This document shows, piece after piece, positions 25,201-32,087 of a stretch of 32,087 nucleotides of DNA. Under the pieces are notes generated by a model. It was given only the letters and a program-made list of their open reading frames with translations. It did no database searches and was not told the origin of the DNA. The position numbers and the translations under genes were made by a program. Positions within the stretch are counted from its first letter, which is position 1, and every line of letters starts with the position of its first letter. Origin of the DNA: an uncultured Lachnospiraceae bacterium (GTDB lineage: Bacteria > Bacillota > Clostridia > Lachnospirales > Lachnospiraceae); assembly GCA_910586095.1 (NCBI GenBank), contig CAJUHQ010000027.1, positions 1-32,087 on the forward strand, written 5' to 3'.

Positions 25201-28200
25201 GACACTACCAAATGGACAAGAGTATATCATGCTCTACAATGATGACGACAGAACCAACACCTGTCTAGTACCTGCAAACCATAAGGAAATAAAATATATC
25301 TACAATAAGGATAACTATCTAATCAAGACTGAATATACGGATGGCACCACAGAGGAACGTATCTATGACCAATGGGAAAATATTATTTTTACAAAGGATC
25401 GCAGTGGGAGGCAGACACAGCGTACTTACAATGAATATGGGAATCTGTTAGAGGAAATCAAACCCAATGGACTAAAAACTACCTATGAGTATGACACGAA
25501 CGGCAATTGTATTCATATATGCGACAATGCAGGACTAGACATTCACTGCAAGTATGATTCGAGCGGAAATCTTTTGTATGAACGGGCGCAAGTATCAGAT
25601 GTCTTGCAGCGGGAGGTTTTCTATAGCTATGACAGGGCAGGGCGCATCACATCCTTCACAGATGCTAATGGAAACTGCGAGTGGTACAAACATGACAGTA
25701 ATTTTTGGGAATCTACTACCTTTATCAATGCAGGAGGCAGTGAATATGAACATCAGCTTGATAAGGCAGGGCGGTGTGTCTGTGTCAGAAGGCCCGATGG
25801 AGTATCGACATATGCTTATAATGCTTATGACATCTTGTGTATGGAGACGAATCCATTAGGCTATACGACTAGATATTTGTACAATGATGTGTCTGATTTG
25901 GTAGGAACAGTGCGTCCCAATCATCATGTGCTAGGACAGGCAGAGGAGAAAAAGGAAGTTCACATCTATGACAGCAATCACCGTCTGCTTACCACGATAG
26001 ATGAAACAGGAGCTGTCTACGCAGTGCACAGAGACGGTGAAGGAAATATTATCAAGGAGATCAATCCCAATACATACGATCAAAAGACAGGGGATGGAGA
26101 GGGAATTGTATATACCTATAATGCAGATGATAAAGCGGAAAAAACACAGTATCCCAATGGTATGATTTCTCGAAGATGGTATGATCTGGCAGGAAATGTC
26201 ATCAAGGTATGTCATCCATCACAGTATGATAAAGACACAGATAGCGGTCAAGGTTATACGTATCAGTATGACTGTATGAACAATCTGATTCAGGTGACAG
26301 CCCCCGATCACACTGTACTAAAACGCTATGTATATGACTTGCATGGGCGTGTGGTCAAAGAGATCAATGCAAGGGGAATGTCCACAGGTAGCACAGACGA
26401 AGAGCGAATCGGCATCCTCTATACATACAACTATTTAGGATGGTTGACACAACGCCGCATCCCTGTATCAGAACAGGCAGGCAAGGCACTCTATCAACTG
26501 ACCAAATATCAGTATGATAAGGCAGGCAACTGTGTACAGGAGCGGCGGTTCTGTGAATACCAGACAAAAGACAGTGAGGCAGGGATTGTTCATACGATAG
26601 ACTATGCCTATGATGCAAATGACAGATTAGTCAAAGTCAGTGATTGTACAGGAGCTGTGTTGGAATATCACTATGACAGCAGTGGAAGATGCATTTTTGA
26701 AAAGCAAAAGATCAATGCTACTACGGAGCAGATTATTCGCTATCAGTATGATGCAGGTGGTCGGCTGGTGGAACTAAACCGCACTGCGGACAAAGAAGGA
26801 TGTGGTAGAGGGAGCGTGTCTGTGACCTATACATACGATAAGAATGGCAATACCATCAAGACAATTCTTCCTGCAGGAGCACAGATCCTAAGAGAGTATG
26901 ATGCTGCGGATCGCCTGATAGCAGAGAGACATATTGACAAGACAGGCGGTATAGACAATACAACACAATTTGCCTATGACAAGTCAGGAAATCTGATAAG
27001 TATCACAGACAATCGAGGACGAAAAACCATCATAGAATATGATCTGATGAATCGTGAGATCAAGAGAACAGAGCGTGATGGCAGTGTCACACGACAGTTT
27101 TACAATGCCGACGGACAGTTAGAAAAAGTGATTCGCCCCAATGAATATGAGCGTGCAGGGGAGTATGGCAAAGGTTTGCAATATACCTATAATGCACAAG
27201 GAAATATTCTTACAGTGATCCGCCCAGATGGAACAATACAGGAGAGCAATATCTATGATGTCGAGGGAAATCTTCTTCACACACAAGATGGAACAGGAAA
27301 TGGTGTGGACATGGAGTATGATTTTGGAGGCAGACGGACCAAGATCACCACACAGGGAAAGGCCAGCCAGCAATATCGCTATGATGCTAGAGGCAACATA
27401 ATAGGAGCGACAGACGCAGTGGGACATCACACAGAATATATTCTGGACAAATGGGGCAGGATCATAGAGATACGACAGGCAGATGGAAGTAGTGAATTCT
27501 ATGGATATGATGATGCAGGAAATATCACTCGCGCCACAGATGGAGAAGGCAACACTACCACCTATACTTATAATAGTCTCAATCAGCTTGCAGTGTTGAC
27601 AGACCCAACAGGATCACAAGAGATTTATCACTATGATAAAGAAGGGCGTCTGTGCAAAAAAATAGACCGAAATGGTACAGAGGTTTCCTATACCTACAAC
27701 CTCTACAACAACCCTACAGGACGCACAGCCAAAAAGACAAGTGGAGAACAGCTATCAGAGCGATATGAATATACACCAGAAGGCCTGTTGCAGTCAGCGA
27801 TTGCACAGGGGATGCGCTATACATATACCTATGATACAGTAGGGCGGCCCATAGAGAAAAAGGCAAGTGGCAGAACCCTGTTGACTTTCGCCTATGATCG
27901 AAACGGCAATCTGATACATCAGACAGATGTGACAGGAAAAAGAACAGAATATCGATATAACGAGGCAGACAAATTAACGCAAGTGTGGGATAATGGAGAA
28001 AGGATAGCATCCTATGAATACAATGCGGATGATACAGTCAGAAGCCTTCAATGTGGTAGTCTGTATACAGAGTATACCTATAATGCAGACCGCAGCCTAA
28101 CCAGTCTAAAAACTCTGTTTGGAACAGAAGTGTTAGTGGACAATCACTATACATATGATGGAAATGGAAATAGACTAGAAAAACAGCAAAAGCATGGCAC

Positions 28201-29365
28201 AACCAGATATCAATATGATAGTATGAATCGTCTTGTACAAGTGGAGTACCCTGATACCACAGAGAAATTGTTCTATGACAAGGCAGGAAACCGAACCAGA
28301 AGAGTGTATCGTGGAGAGGAGGAAGTATATCAGTACGATTCTCGGAATCGCTTAACAACGTATACTAAAAATGGAATATCTATACAATATCAATACGATT
28401 CAGCGGGAAATCTGACAAAAGATGACCATGCTAGATATGAGTATGATGCCCTAAATCGCAATACAAAGGCAGAGACTTTTGATGGAAATGTACAGATCAA
28501 TCACTATGATGCGGAGGGATTGCGCTATGAGATGGAGGAGAATGGTAGACTAGTGTCCTTTATCTATCGTGGAGATGAGATCATAACAGAGAAGAACCAA
28601 GAGGGAATCATACGTTATATCCGCACAAAGATTTTACTTGCTTCGGACGCAGAGAGTGCAAAAACATATTATCACTATGTATCTGATGAGATGTCGAGTA
28701 TCACACATGTGGTAGAGGATAAGGCAGACAAACTCTGCAATGAATATGAGTACGACGCATGGGGAAACGTGGTACAGTGCAGGGAACAGATTGAAAATCG
28801 TTTCCGATACAATGGCCAGCAGTACGATCCACTCACACAACAGTACTATTTAAGAGCGCGGTACTACAATCCAGTCATTGGCAGATTTATTCAAGAGGAT
28901 ACCTATCGCGGAGATGGGCTAAATTTGTATGCGTATTGTCATAACAATCCAGTGTATTATGTGGACCCAAATGGGCATGAGTCTTATCCGCCTGAATTGG
29001 ATAATGTAGTAAACAAGGTAGTTCAAGACAATCACACAGTTAATGAAGGGCGTAAGGCGAAAGGTGGAGGTAATTCAAAAAAGGGAGAATTAAAAAAGGT
29101 GCAATTACCTACACAAGGAAAAATTAGATATGTGCCTCCTAAAAAATGGGTTCCATCACAGCCCTTACCAAAAAGTGGTGGGAAAAAGGGAGGATATATT
29201 GATAAATTTGGGAATATATGGACACCAGGACCAACAAGAACAGCAGGTGAAAGTTTTGAGTGGGATGTTCAGCTTTCAACTACAGGAAAACAAAAGATGG
29301 GCTGGTTAAGCAGAGATGGTAGTCATCTTAATGTTTCTTTGAAAGGTAAGATCACACATAAGTAG
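22226..29365 (+). CDS. VgrG-Rhs fusion effector with C-terminal Ntox17-like toxin
   Basis: 2379 aa. The ATG at 22226 follows GGAGG by 8 bases; one at 22211 has none. In order: gp27-like VgrG domain (1-285, with ETDWLFARRIANQY); gp5 OB-fold (about 290-355, WVPYANTVNNYFYCMPDKGDTVFV); short beta region; a hydrophobic helical stretch at about 563-695 like the region that precedes Rhs shells; DUF6531 from about 768 (DPVDMVTGGYSM); many YD repeats (about 880-2130); the conserved core ending RARYYNPVIGRFIQED and VDPNGH (2246-2251). The last 128 residues are the variable toxin: PPKKW, GGYIDKFGNIWTPGPTRTAG, EWDVQLS, SRDGSHLNVSLKG, ITHK, which fits polymorphic toxin type 17, predicted in the literature to be an RNase. 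The shell would enclose the toxin until delivery. Confidence 0.92.
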   Translation: MPQNYEQYGIGNLVLCSGFEVLYIKNVNIEETVNEHGKMTVRFLTKEQVEDTDILRCQGSTISLHTCDGDVVFVGVCEQIQQMSQNEYTELEVTAITTSILTDKEKKDHTFQDTAKTMMGVLSKGIAASALVQIDEDVTIQEMLSQKQETDWLFARRIANQYRKQLFVNSKTTGCQIHIGNLPFKAVEVGLVLEKGALRTVDKVRRIQGNTDYAASVFEYEETLLTVSNLAVGVGYQVLWNGRSYTVIHSRICCIKGLIQNELTLVGESGIGPSADQSMQAQGIQSILTGTVVEIDGNMVQVDFGEEGDSPRWVPYANTVNNYFYCMPDKGDTVFVYYETGDSDKMVCLGSKHVNDSPDFDRYQDKMLTANNRMIKFSEQSLELIADRKTYDGEGENQAKITFREDTGIEIQADLGIVFETSEKGSITLCAGTPDNEKRKKLQQTFQQMHTAGNVEYIVSGGTAMQVDSIEQRTQQSAEAPLALSAGVGQILDACLQQVNAMVQPGIISIYGTNEVVLQTGDSCVSFIGDVINIKTDCFKELGTDRSKTYEHLEKENYTWRDMLLDGTQLVLDIVGALPIPGVATAANLVNAGISLARGNYADAAMSAAMAVASFAIGANSALKAGQTVSKVGMKAAKAVQTVDKVVKGMGVVGKMIKGTAMLIAGASMATVVGAGIKSTADIVVAIMNDEFTLNDPECRKDVINVMRGASILWMLGSNARKDRNKNSNMNDDLDINNQNRSRTNNDQSINTTKDQGNNPLTSHKDLDPVDMVTGGYSMQQCDFIINDITGRYIVERSYESLFAGVDSPLGKGWYLSIFGRAVLYDDRVEIVLPDNHTDTFIRTEEGFRNRRGGSCKRILTMQEDNYVMKEADTGLSYVYDADGKLQSVTDRNGNERSYLYTGDTLRRVTFASGQYLDLTWEGNRLSTLTDCMGRKVSYCYEKDRLIEVQMVNGGVEQYTYDTLGRITEITNACHTLRIHNEYDQKGRVTRQTLPNGQEYIMLYNDDDRTNTCLVPANHKEIKYIYNKDNYLIKTEYTDGTTEERIYDQWENIIFTKDRSGRQTQRTYNEYGNLLEEIKPNGLKTTYEYDTNGNCIHICDNAGLDIHCKYDSSGNLLYERAQVSDVLQREVFYSYDRAGRITSFTDANGNCEWYKHDSNFWESTTFINAGGSEYEHQLDKAGRCVCVRRPDGVSTYAYNAYDILCMETNPLGYTTRYLYNDVSDLVGTVRPNHHVLGQAEEKKEVHIYDSNHRLLTTIDETGAVYAVHRDGEGNIIKEINPNTYDQKTGDGEGIVYTYNADDKAEKTQYPNGMISRRWYDLAGNVIKVCHPSQYDKDTDSGQGYTYQYDCMNNLIQVTAPDHTVLKRYVYDLHGRVVKEINARGMSTGSTDEERIGILYTYNYLGWLTQRRIPVSEQAGKALYQLTKYQYDKAGNCVQERRFCEYQTKDSEAGIVHTIDYAYDANDRLVKVSDCTGAVLEYHYDSSGRCIFEKQKINATTEQIIRYQYDAGGRLVELNRTADKEGCGRGSVSVTYTYDKNGNTIKTILPAGAQILREYDAADRLIAERHIDKTGGIDNTTQFAYDKSGNLISITDNRGRKTIIEYDLMNREIKRTERDGSVTRQFYNADGQLEKVIRPNEYERAGEYGKGLQYTYNAQGNILTVIRPDGTIQESNIYDVEGNLLHTQDGTGNGVDMEYDFGGRRTKITTQGKASQQYRYDARGNIIGATDAVGHHTEYILDKWGRIIEIRQADGSSEFYGYDDAGNITRATDGEGNTTTYTYNSLNQLAVLTDPTGSQEIYHYDKEGRLCKKIDRNGTEVSYTYNLYNNPTGRTAKKTSGEQLSERYEYTPEGLLQSAIAQGMRYTYTYDTVGRPIEKKASGRTLLTFAYDRNGNLIHQTDVTGKRTEYRYNEADKLTQVWDNGERIASYEYNADDTVRSLQCGSLYTEYTYNADRSLTSLKTLFGTEVLVDNHYTYDGNGNRLEKQQKHGTTRYQYDSMNRLVQVEYPDTTEKLFYDKAGNRTRRVYRGEEEVYQYDSRNRLTTYTKNGISIQYQYDSAGNLTKDDHARYEYDALNRNTKAETFDGNVQINHYDAEGLRYEMEENGRLVSFIYRGDEIITEKNQEGIIRYIRTKILLASDAESAKTYYHYVSDEMSSITHVVEDKADKLCNEYEYDAWGNVVQCREQIENRFRYNGQQYDPLTQQYYLRARYYNPVIGRFIQEDTYRGDGLNLYAYCHNNPVYYVDPNGHESYPPELDNVVNKVVQDNHTVNEGRKAKGGGNSKKGELKKVQLPTQGKIRYVPPKKWVPSQPLPKSGGKKGGYIDKFGNIWTPGPTRTAGESFEWDVQLSTTGKQKMGWLSRDGSHLNVSLKGKITHK

Positions 29366-29486
29366 ATAGTAAAGTTGTATTTTATTAATTTATAACCTGC
29401 AAAAATAACTATCATTATAGTTTCGAGTACTATTGAATTATTTTAGAGAAGGATAAGATATAACATACATATTTATATTTTGGAAG

Positions 29487-29523
29487 TTTCAGTCAAGTCA
29501 AAAAGTAACGGACTTGACTGAAA
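29487..29523 (+). promoter_or_regulatory. Perfect 13-bp hairpin between the Rhs and the next gene
   Basis: TTTCAGTCAAGTC (29487-29499) and GACTTGACTGAAA (29511-29523) pair exactly around an 11-base loop. No T-run follows on either strand, so it is not an intrinsic terminator. It lies in the 223-base gap 66 bases before the next start, where a boundary between toxin and immunity expression or a protein-binding site could sit. Nothing else is seen in the gap except AT-rich sequence. Confidence 0.6.
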
Positions 29524-29588
29524 TGACAAAGTAAAATGATAGCAAAGTAAGAGCGACGTCTCTTTTGCGTTGTAGGAGAGCATTTAAA

Positions 29589-30536
29589 ATGTTTATAAGG
29601 TGTTTTGTGTATGCAAATAAGAAGGATGATGCGCAAGAAATCATTGAAAGAAGTCTTCGCATGATGCAAGACAATATTGTTGAAAAGAAAAACATATGTA
29701 TAGAAGCATATTGGAAAATTGATGGCATGTATCAAATCGAATTAGAATTGGAATTAGATAAAAGGAGGAATTATGAAACTGTTGCATTATTTTTAAACAG
29801 TATTTCCGAGTGTTGGATTCAATATGGTTCCCCTATAAATAATGAGATTTTGGCATCTCAAAGTGAAGAGAACTGTCATATGGTAAATGAAAAAATAAAT
29901 TTTATTGATATTGTTTTTGAGGATTCAGAGTTATGTTTTTTAGAAGATAGTAAGAAGTTTGTAACTCTAATTGAAAGCAGGGACAAGATTATTGATATAA
30001 CAGGAAAAGAACGGTTTGGAATAGATTGTTCAAAAGGATATATTTTTATTAGCTTTTTTGGAAATGGAAGACTTGAATTAAAACTTTGGGCAGGCATATT
30101 AAATGCAAAAAAATTAGGACTGAATAGAGATAAACAAATAAAAGGAATGGCAACGCTATTATTTGAAGAGGTTACATATATTTATTGGTATTATCATCTT
30201 TGTGGACAGAGTAGTGCCGCGTATGCTAAAGATGAAAACAGTAAAGAGGAAGTATTTGTGTGGGAATGGGGTGATAAGAAAGAAAGGGCAAAGAGCATAG
30301 GATATCCAATAAATGGACGAATAGGAAGCAATATAGGAGAAGGGGAAGCGATTATTTACTGTAAAGGCAAGGTACATTTAATATATGATGAACATATGAT
30401 AGTAAACGTTAGACAGAACAGTAGTCCATTCAAGAAAGATGCAATTGACTTTGAAGATTGTAGTAAGGATTATTTTGTATATCAACAAGAAAAAACTAGA
30501 AGAGAGATATTATCTATTTTGCATGAATTTTGCTAG
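29589..30536 (+). CDS. Unrecognised protein, candidate immunity for the Ntox17-like toxin
   Basis: 315 aa. The ATG at 29589 has GGAGAG 8 bases before it; a TTG 24 bases upstream is rejected. It is soluble, without signal peptide, with alternating beta-helix pattern: a start with EAYWKIDGMYQIELELELD at about 38, then FIDIVFEDSEL, RFGIDCSKGYIFISFFGNG near 147 and ELKLWAG. No known immunity family is matched with confidence. Being the first gene after the toxin end of an Rhs protein and AT-rich relative to it is the normal place of a cognate immunity gene, and a cytoplasmic location fits an RNase toxin. Function is inferred from position only. Confidence 0.6.
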   Translation: MFIRCFVYANKKDDAQEIIERSLRMMQDNIVEKKNICIEAYWKIDGMYQIELELELDKRRNYETVALFLNSISECWIQYGSPINNEILASQSEENCHMVNEKINFIDIVFEDSELCFLEDSKKFVTLIESRDKIIDITGKERFGIDCSKGYIFISFFGNGRLELKLWAGILNAKKLGLNRDKQIKGMATLLFEEVTYIYWYYHLCGQSSAAYAKDENSKEEVFVWEWGDKKERAKSIGYPINGRIGSNIGEGEAIIYCKGKVHLIYDEHMIVNVRQNSSPFKKDAIDFEDCSKDYFVYQQEKTRREILSILHEFC

Positions 30537-30672
30537 GAAGTTTTATTCGGAAGTACATCAAGTTTTTGCAGGAGGTTTACTAGCTTATAGGAATTGATCT
30601 AATGTGATTTTATAAATAAGTGTTGGTATCGGTCAGAGCCTGAAATATTTTAAGTAAAAAGGAAAGTAATGA

Positions 30673-31152
30673 ATGGATTATAATATATATGTCATTTTAT
30701 CAGAAAAGGATTTAAAACAAATTGGTATTTTTGAAATAAAAGCTAGTTGGGGAGGAGAGAGCATTTCGTATAGCCCACGACGTTTTATGTTTGATGATAC
30801 AGTTCAAGTACTTTTGGTGGAATCAAAAACAACATTTGAAAAACAGGAATCTATTAATGAAGATCGAGTAACATTAAGAATTATAAATGGAGTACGAGAT
30901 TTAGAATGGGAAGTAAATGAACAAATAGAACAAGTAAAAAATAATAGTATAGTAAAGATGTTGCAAAGAATATGTCAATTTGATTCATTTTCGATATATA
31001 TTTTTGAGGATGATGAAAGAATCCAACAGAGGATAGAATATACAACTAAAAAGGATATTCTTGTGTATATTCAAGCAGCATTAACATGGAAATCACCGCA
31101 AAGCATAGAAATTTTTAGTAACCGCAAAAAATTAAAATTTCAACCATTCTAA
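30673..31152 (+). CDS. Unrecognised small protein, possible orphan immunity
   Basis: 159 aa. The ATG at 30673 has AAAAAGGAAAG upstream; a second ATG 4 bases before it stops after four codons, so 30673 is used. The protein is acidic, soluble and mixed alpha/beta, with RVTLRIINGVRDLEW, then VKMLQRICQFDSFSIYIFEDDERIQQRIEY. No family is recognised. It is very AT-rich, and sits in a string of small genes after an Rhs toxin, where orphan immunity genes left by earlier toxin tips accumulate. That function is an inference from context. Confidence 0.5.
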   Translation: MDYNIYVILSEKDLKQIGIFEIKASWGGESISYSPRRFMFDDTVQVLLVESKTTFEKQESINEDRVTLRIINGVRDLEWEVNEQIEQVKNNSIVKMLQRICQFDSFSIYIFEDDERIQQRIEYTTKKDILVYIQAALTWKSPQSIEIFSNRKKLKFQPF

Positions 31153-31193
31153 TTAGAGTGCTCGAAAAAGCGATATTTTTTATTTCTATTTGA

Positions 31194-31222
31194 GCCGCCA
31201 AAGGCGGCATGGGGGGATTAAC
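31194..31222 (+). repeat. Hairpin-SD module, copy C
   Basis: GCCGCC-AAA-GGCGGC followed by ATGGGGGGATTAAC. The preceding TTTATTTCTATTTGA (31179-31193) repeats the sequence before the degraded module at 17513. The expected start codon after it reads ATA, not ATG (31223). Confidence 0.55.
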
Positions 31223-31546
31223 ATAAGCAAAGAATTAACGTTATTATTAGAAAATGTAAGAGATGACTTAAAAGTATATATAGGGTAATTGCAGATTTAT
31301 TCAATCAATGATCTCATCTATCATCAAGTTTTTTGCAGGAACAAATGGAACATGCTAGAGTTGAGTAGAATGGGAAGTATATCACAAAACAGGAAGATTA
31401 ACGAAGAAAAGAGCAAAGAAATTGAGAGATTGTGTATGATTTAGAGTATCAGATCAATGTATATGATAGAGAGCAGTTTGACTGTCAAAAGAAAATCGAT
31501 ATCAAAAAAATAGGTGTATCAATGGGACAGGGAGATATAAAAAATG
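31223..31546 (+). pseudogene. Decayed reading frame after the hairpin module
   Basis: After the hairpin-SD module the expected start is ATA, followed by an open run of 21 codons (SKELTLLLENVRDDLKVYIG) and TAA at 31286. Further on, one frame from about 31340 reads EQMEHARVE, stop, NGKYITKQED, stop, RRKEQRN, stop, then a 39-codon open run VYDLEYQINVYDREQFDCQ to TAA at about 31546. Three in-frame stops and a lost start suggest a decayed gene, perhaps a former toxin tip or immunity gene. The stretch also shares CATCAAGTTTTTGCAGGA (one-base gap) with the intergenic region at about 30556. Reading these pieces as one gene is a guess. Confidence 0.35.
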
Positions 31547-31921
31547 AATAAAAAATGGGGAATATACCCTTGGTTTGAATCGCTAGGAACGGAATGGATT
31601 CATCCAGATGATGTGGAAGCGTTAATAAAAGAGTCTAGTAATTGTAAAGTTTTTGAGTGCATTGAAGAGACAGAAGAATATATCACAATACGATATAATC
31701 AAAATTGTTATCGAGTAAAAAAGAAATGGTTAAAACTAGTGCCTACTCCCAGATTTACATTTGGTCAGTTTGTAAAAATTAAGAAATATAATGAAATCGT
31801 AACAATTATAGATATTATTTGGCATTTTAAAAGAAAAGAACCATATTATTTTGTACGATCTAACAATAAGAAAAAGTCAAAACGATATTTTACAGATGAA
31901 CTAGAGGAATTGGAAAAATAG
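31544..31921 (+). CDS. Unrecognised small protein, possible orphan immunity, 125 aa
   Basis: ATG follows AGGGAGA by 8 bases. It is soluble and basic. The start KKWGIYPWFESLGTEWIHPDDVEALI and end EPYYFVRSNNKKKSKRYF give an ordered pattern with many aromatic residues, which I recall seeing in small Firmicute proteins near polymorphic toxins, but I cannot name the family with confidence. It is AT-rich like its neighbours. It may be an immunity gene for a toxin tip no longer present, or an unrelated passenger. An SH3-like beta fold is possible from the strand pattern at about 70-110. Confidence 0.55.
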   Translation: MNKKWGIYPWFESLGTEWIHPDDVEALIKESSNCKVFECIEETEEYITIRYNQNCYRVKKKWLKLVPTPRFTFGQFVKIKKYNEIVTIIDIIWHFKRKEPYYFVRSNNKKKSKRYFTDELEELEK

Positions 31922-32016
31922 ACAAATGGATGATATCATATAATGTTAAACGTTTGTTGAATATAACAGAAAGGTAAGATTTAAAATAGTAATGCAATTA
32001 AAAATTAGCGTGAACA

Positions 32017-32073
32017 AAACATTAAGAAACACTAAGGCGTCAAAAAACGCCGCCTAAGAGTTTCTAAATGTTT
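32017..32073 (+). repeat. Long imperfect hairpin at the window end
   Basis: AAACATT-A-AGAAAC-A-CT-A-AGGCG pairs with CGCCT-A-AG-A-GTTTCT-A-AATGTTT, with single A-A mismatches at regular places; the tip GGCGT-CAAAAA-ACGCC is perfect. The shape is that of a short mobile inverted-repeat element or a bidirectional terminator lacking a clear T-run. The 95 bases before it hold no gene that I can support. Confidence 0.6.
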
Positions 32074-32087
32074 GGAAAAATGCCAAA

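Noticed and set aside
1..32087. Simple prophage or tailocin interpretation
   Set aside because: No capsid, terminase, portal, tape measure, holin, lysin or integrase is seen, while FHA/PP2C/VWA regulators, DUF4280 and Rhs toxins point to a dedicated injection system.

Overview
The window reads as chromosome of a Gram-positive, low-to-medium GC anaerobe of the Clostridia, most likely Lachnospiraceae-like. This is inferred from strong purine-rich Shine-Dalgarno (SD) sites, a Sec signal peptide and single-pass membrane proteins with no outer-membrane component, codon usage, and resemblance to families I know from gut Clostridia. All supported genes lie on the + strand. No tRNA, rRNA, CRISPR array, transposase or integrase is seen.

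Bases 158-22208 form a long cluster built like a type VI-like contractile injection system (CIS). In order it encodes: a membrane-anchored VWA protein with a degenerate FHA-like tail; a 727-aa sheath-like protein that may fuse TssB-like and TssC-like parts; two Hcp-like tube proteins and a strong terminator; a hairpin-rich leader; a J-domain protein; two FHA proteins; a membrane PP2C phosphatase; a degenerate PP2C fused through a membrane segment to TPRs; two unrecognised proteins; a divergent Hsp70 with an extra N-terminal domain; a DUF4280 PAAR-like protein with a C-terminal Ntox44-like toxin; a membrane-anchored repeat protein that may be its immunity protein; two unrecognised possible structural proteins; a VgrG/gpV-like spike; a pentapeptide-repeat protein; and a small Imm11/DUF1629-like protein.

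Bases 22226-29365 encode a 2379-aa effector that joins a VgrG-like spike, a hydrophobic helical segment, a DUF6531/Rhs YD-repeat shell and a C-terminal Ntox17-like toxin. The remainder (29366-32087) is visibly more AT-rich. It holds three small unrecognised genes, probably immunity or orphan-immunity genes, a decayed reading frame, and several long hairpins. This is typical of the variable tail of a polymorphic toxin locus.

A plausible working model is as follows. Hcp and sheath make the tube. VgrG and PAAR make the spike. The Ntox44 and Ntox17 toxins are payloads. The VWA/FHA/PP2C proteins form a phosphorylation checkpoint whose kinase is not in this window. The J-domain/Hsp70 pair handles folding or loading. 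No AAA+ ATPase, TssJLM, TssK or gp25-like protein is recognisable here, so this is not a standard T6SS. A second notable feature is a repeated RNA module, a GC-rich hairpin followed by ATGGGAGTTAG and a start codon. It appears before several genes, and in one place is a 64-bp tandem repeat in which each copy carries an 8-codon ORF.
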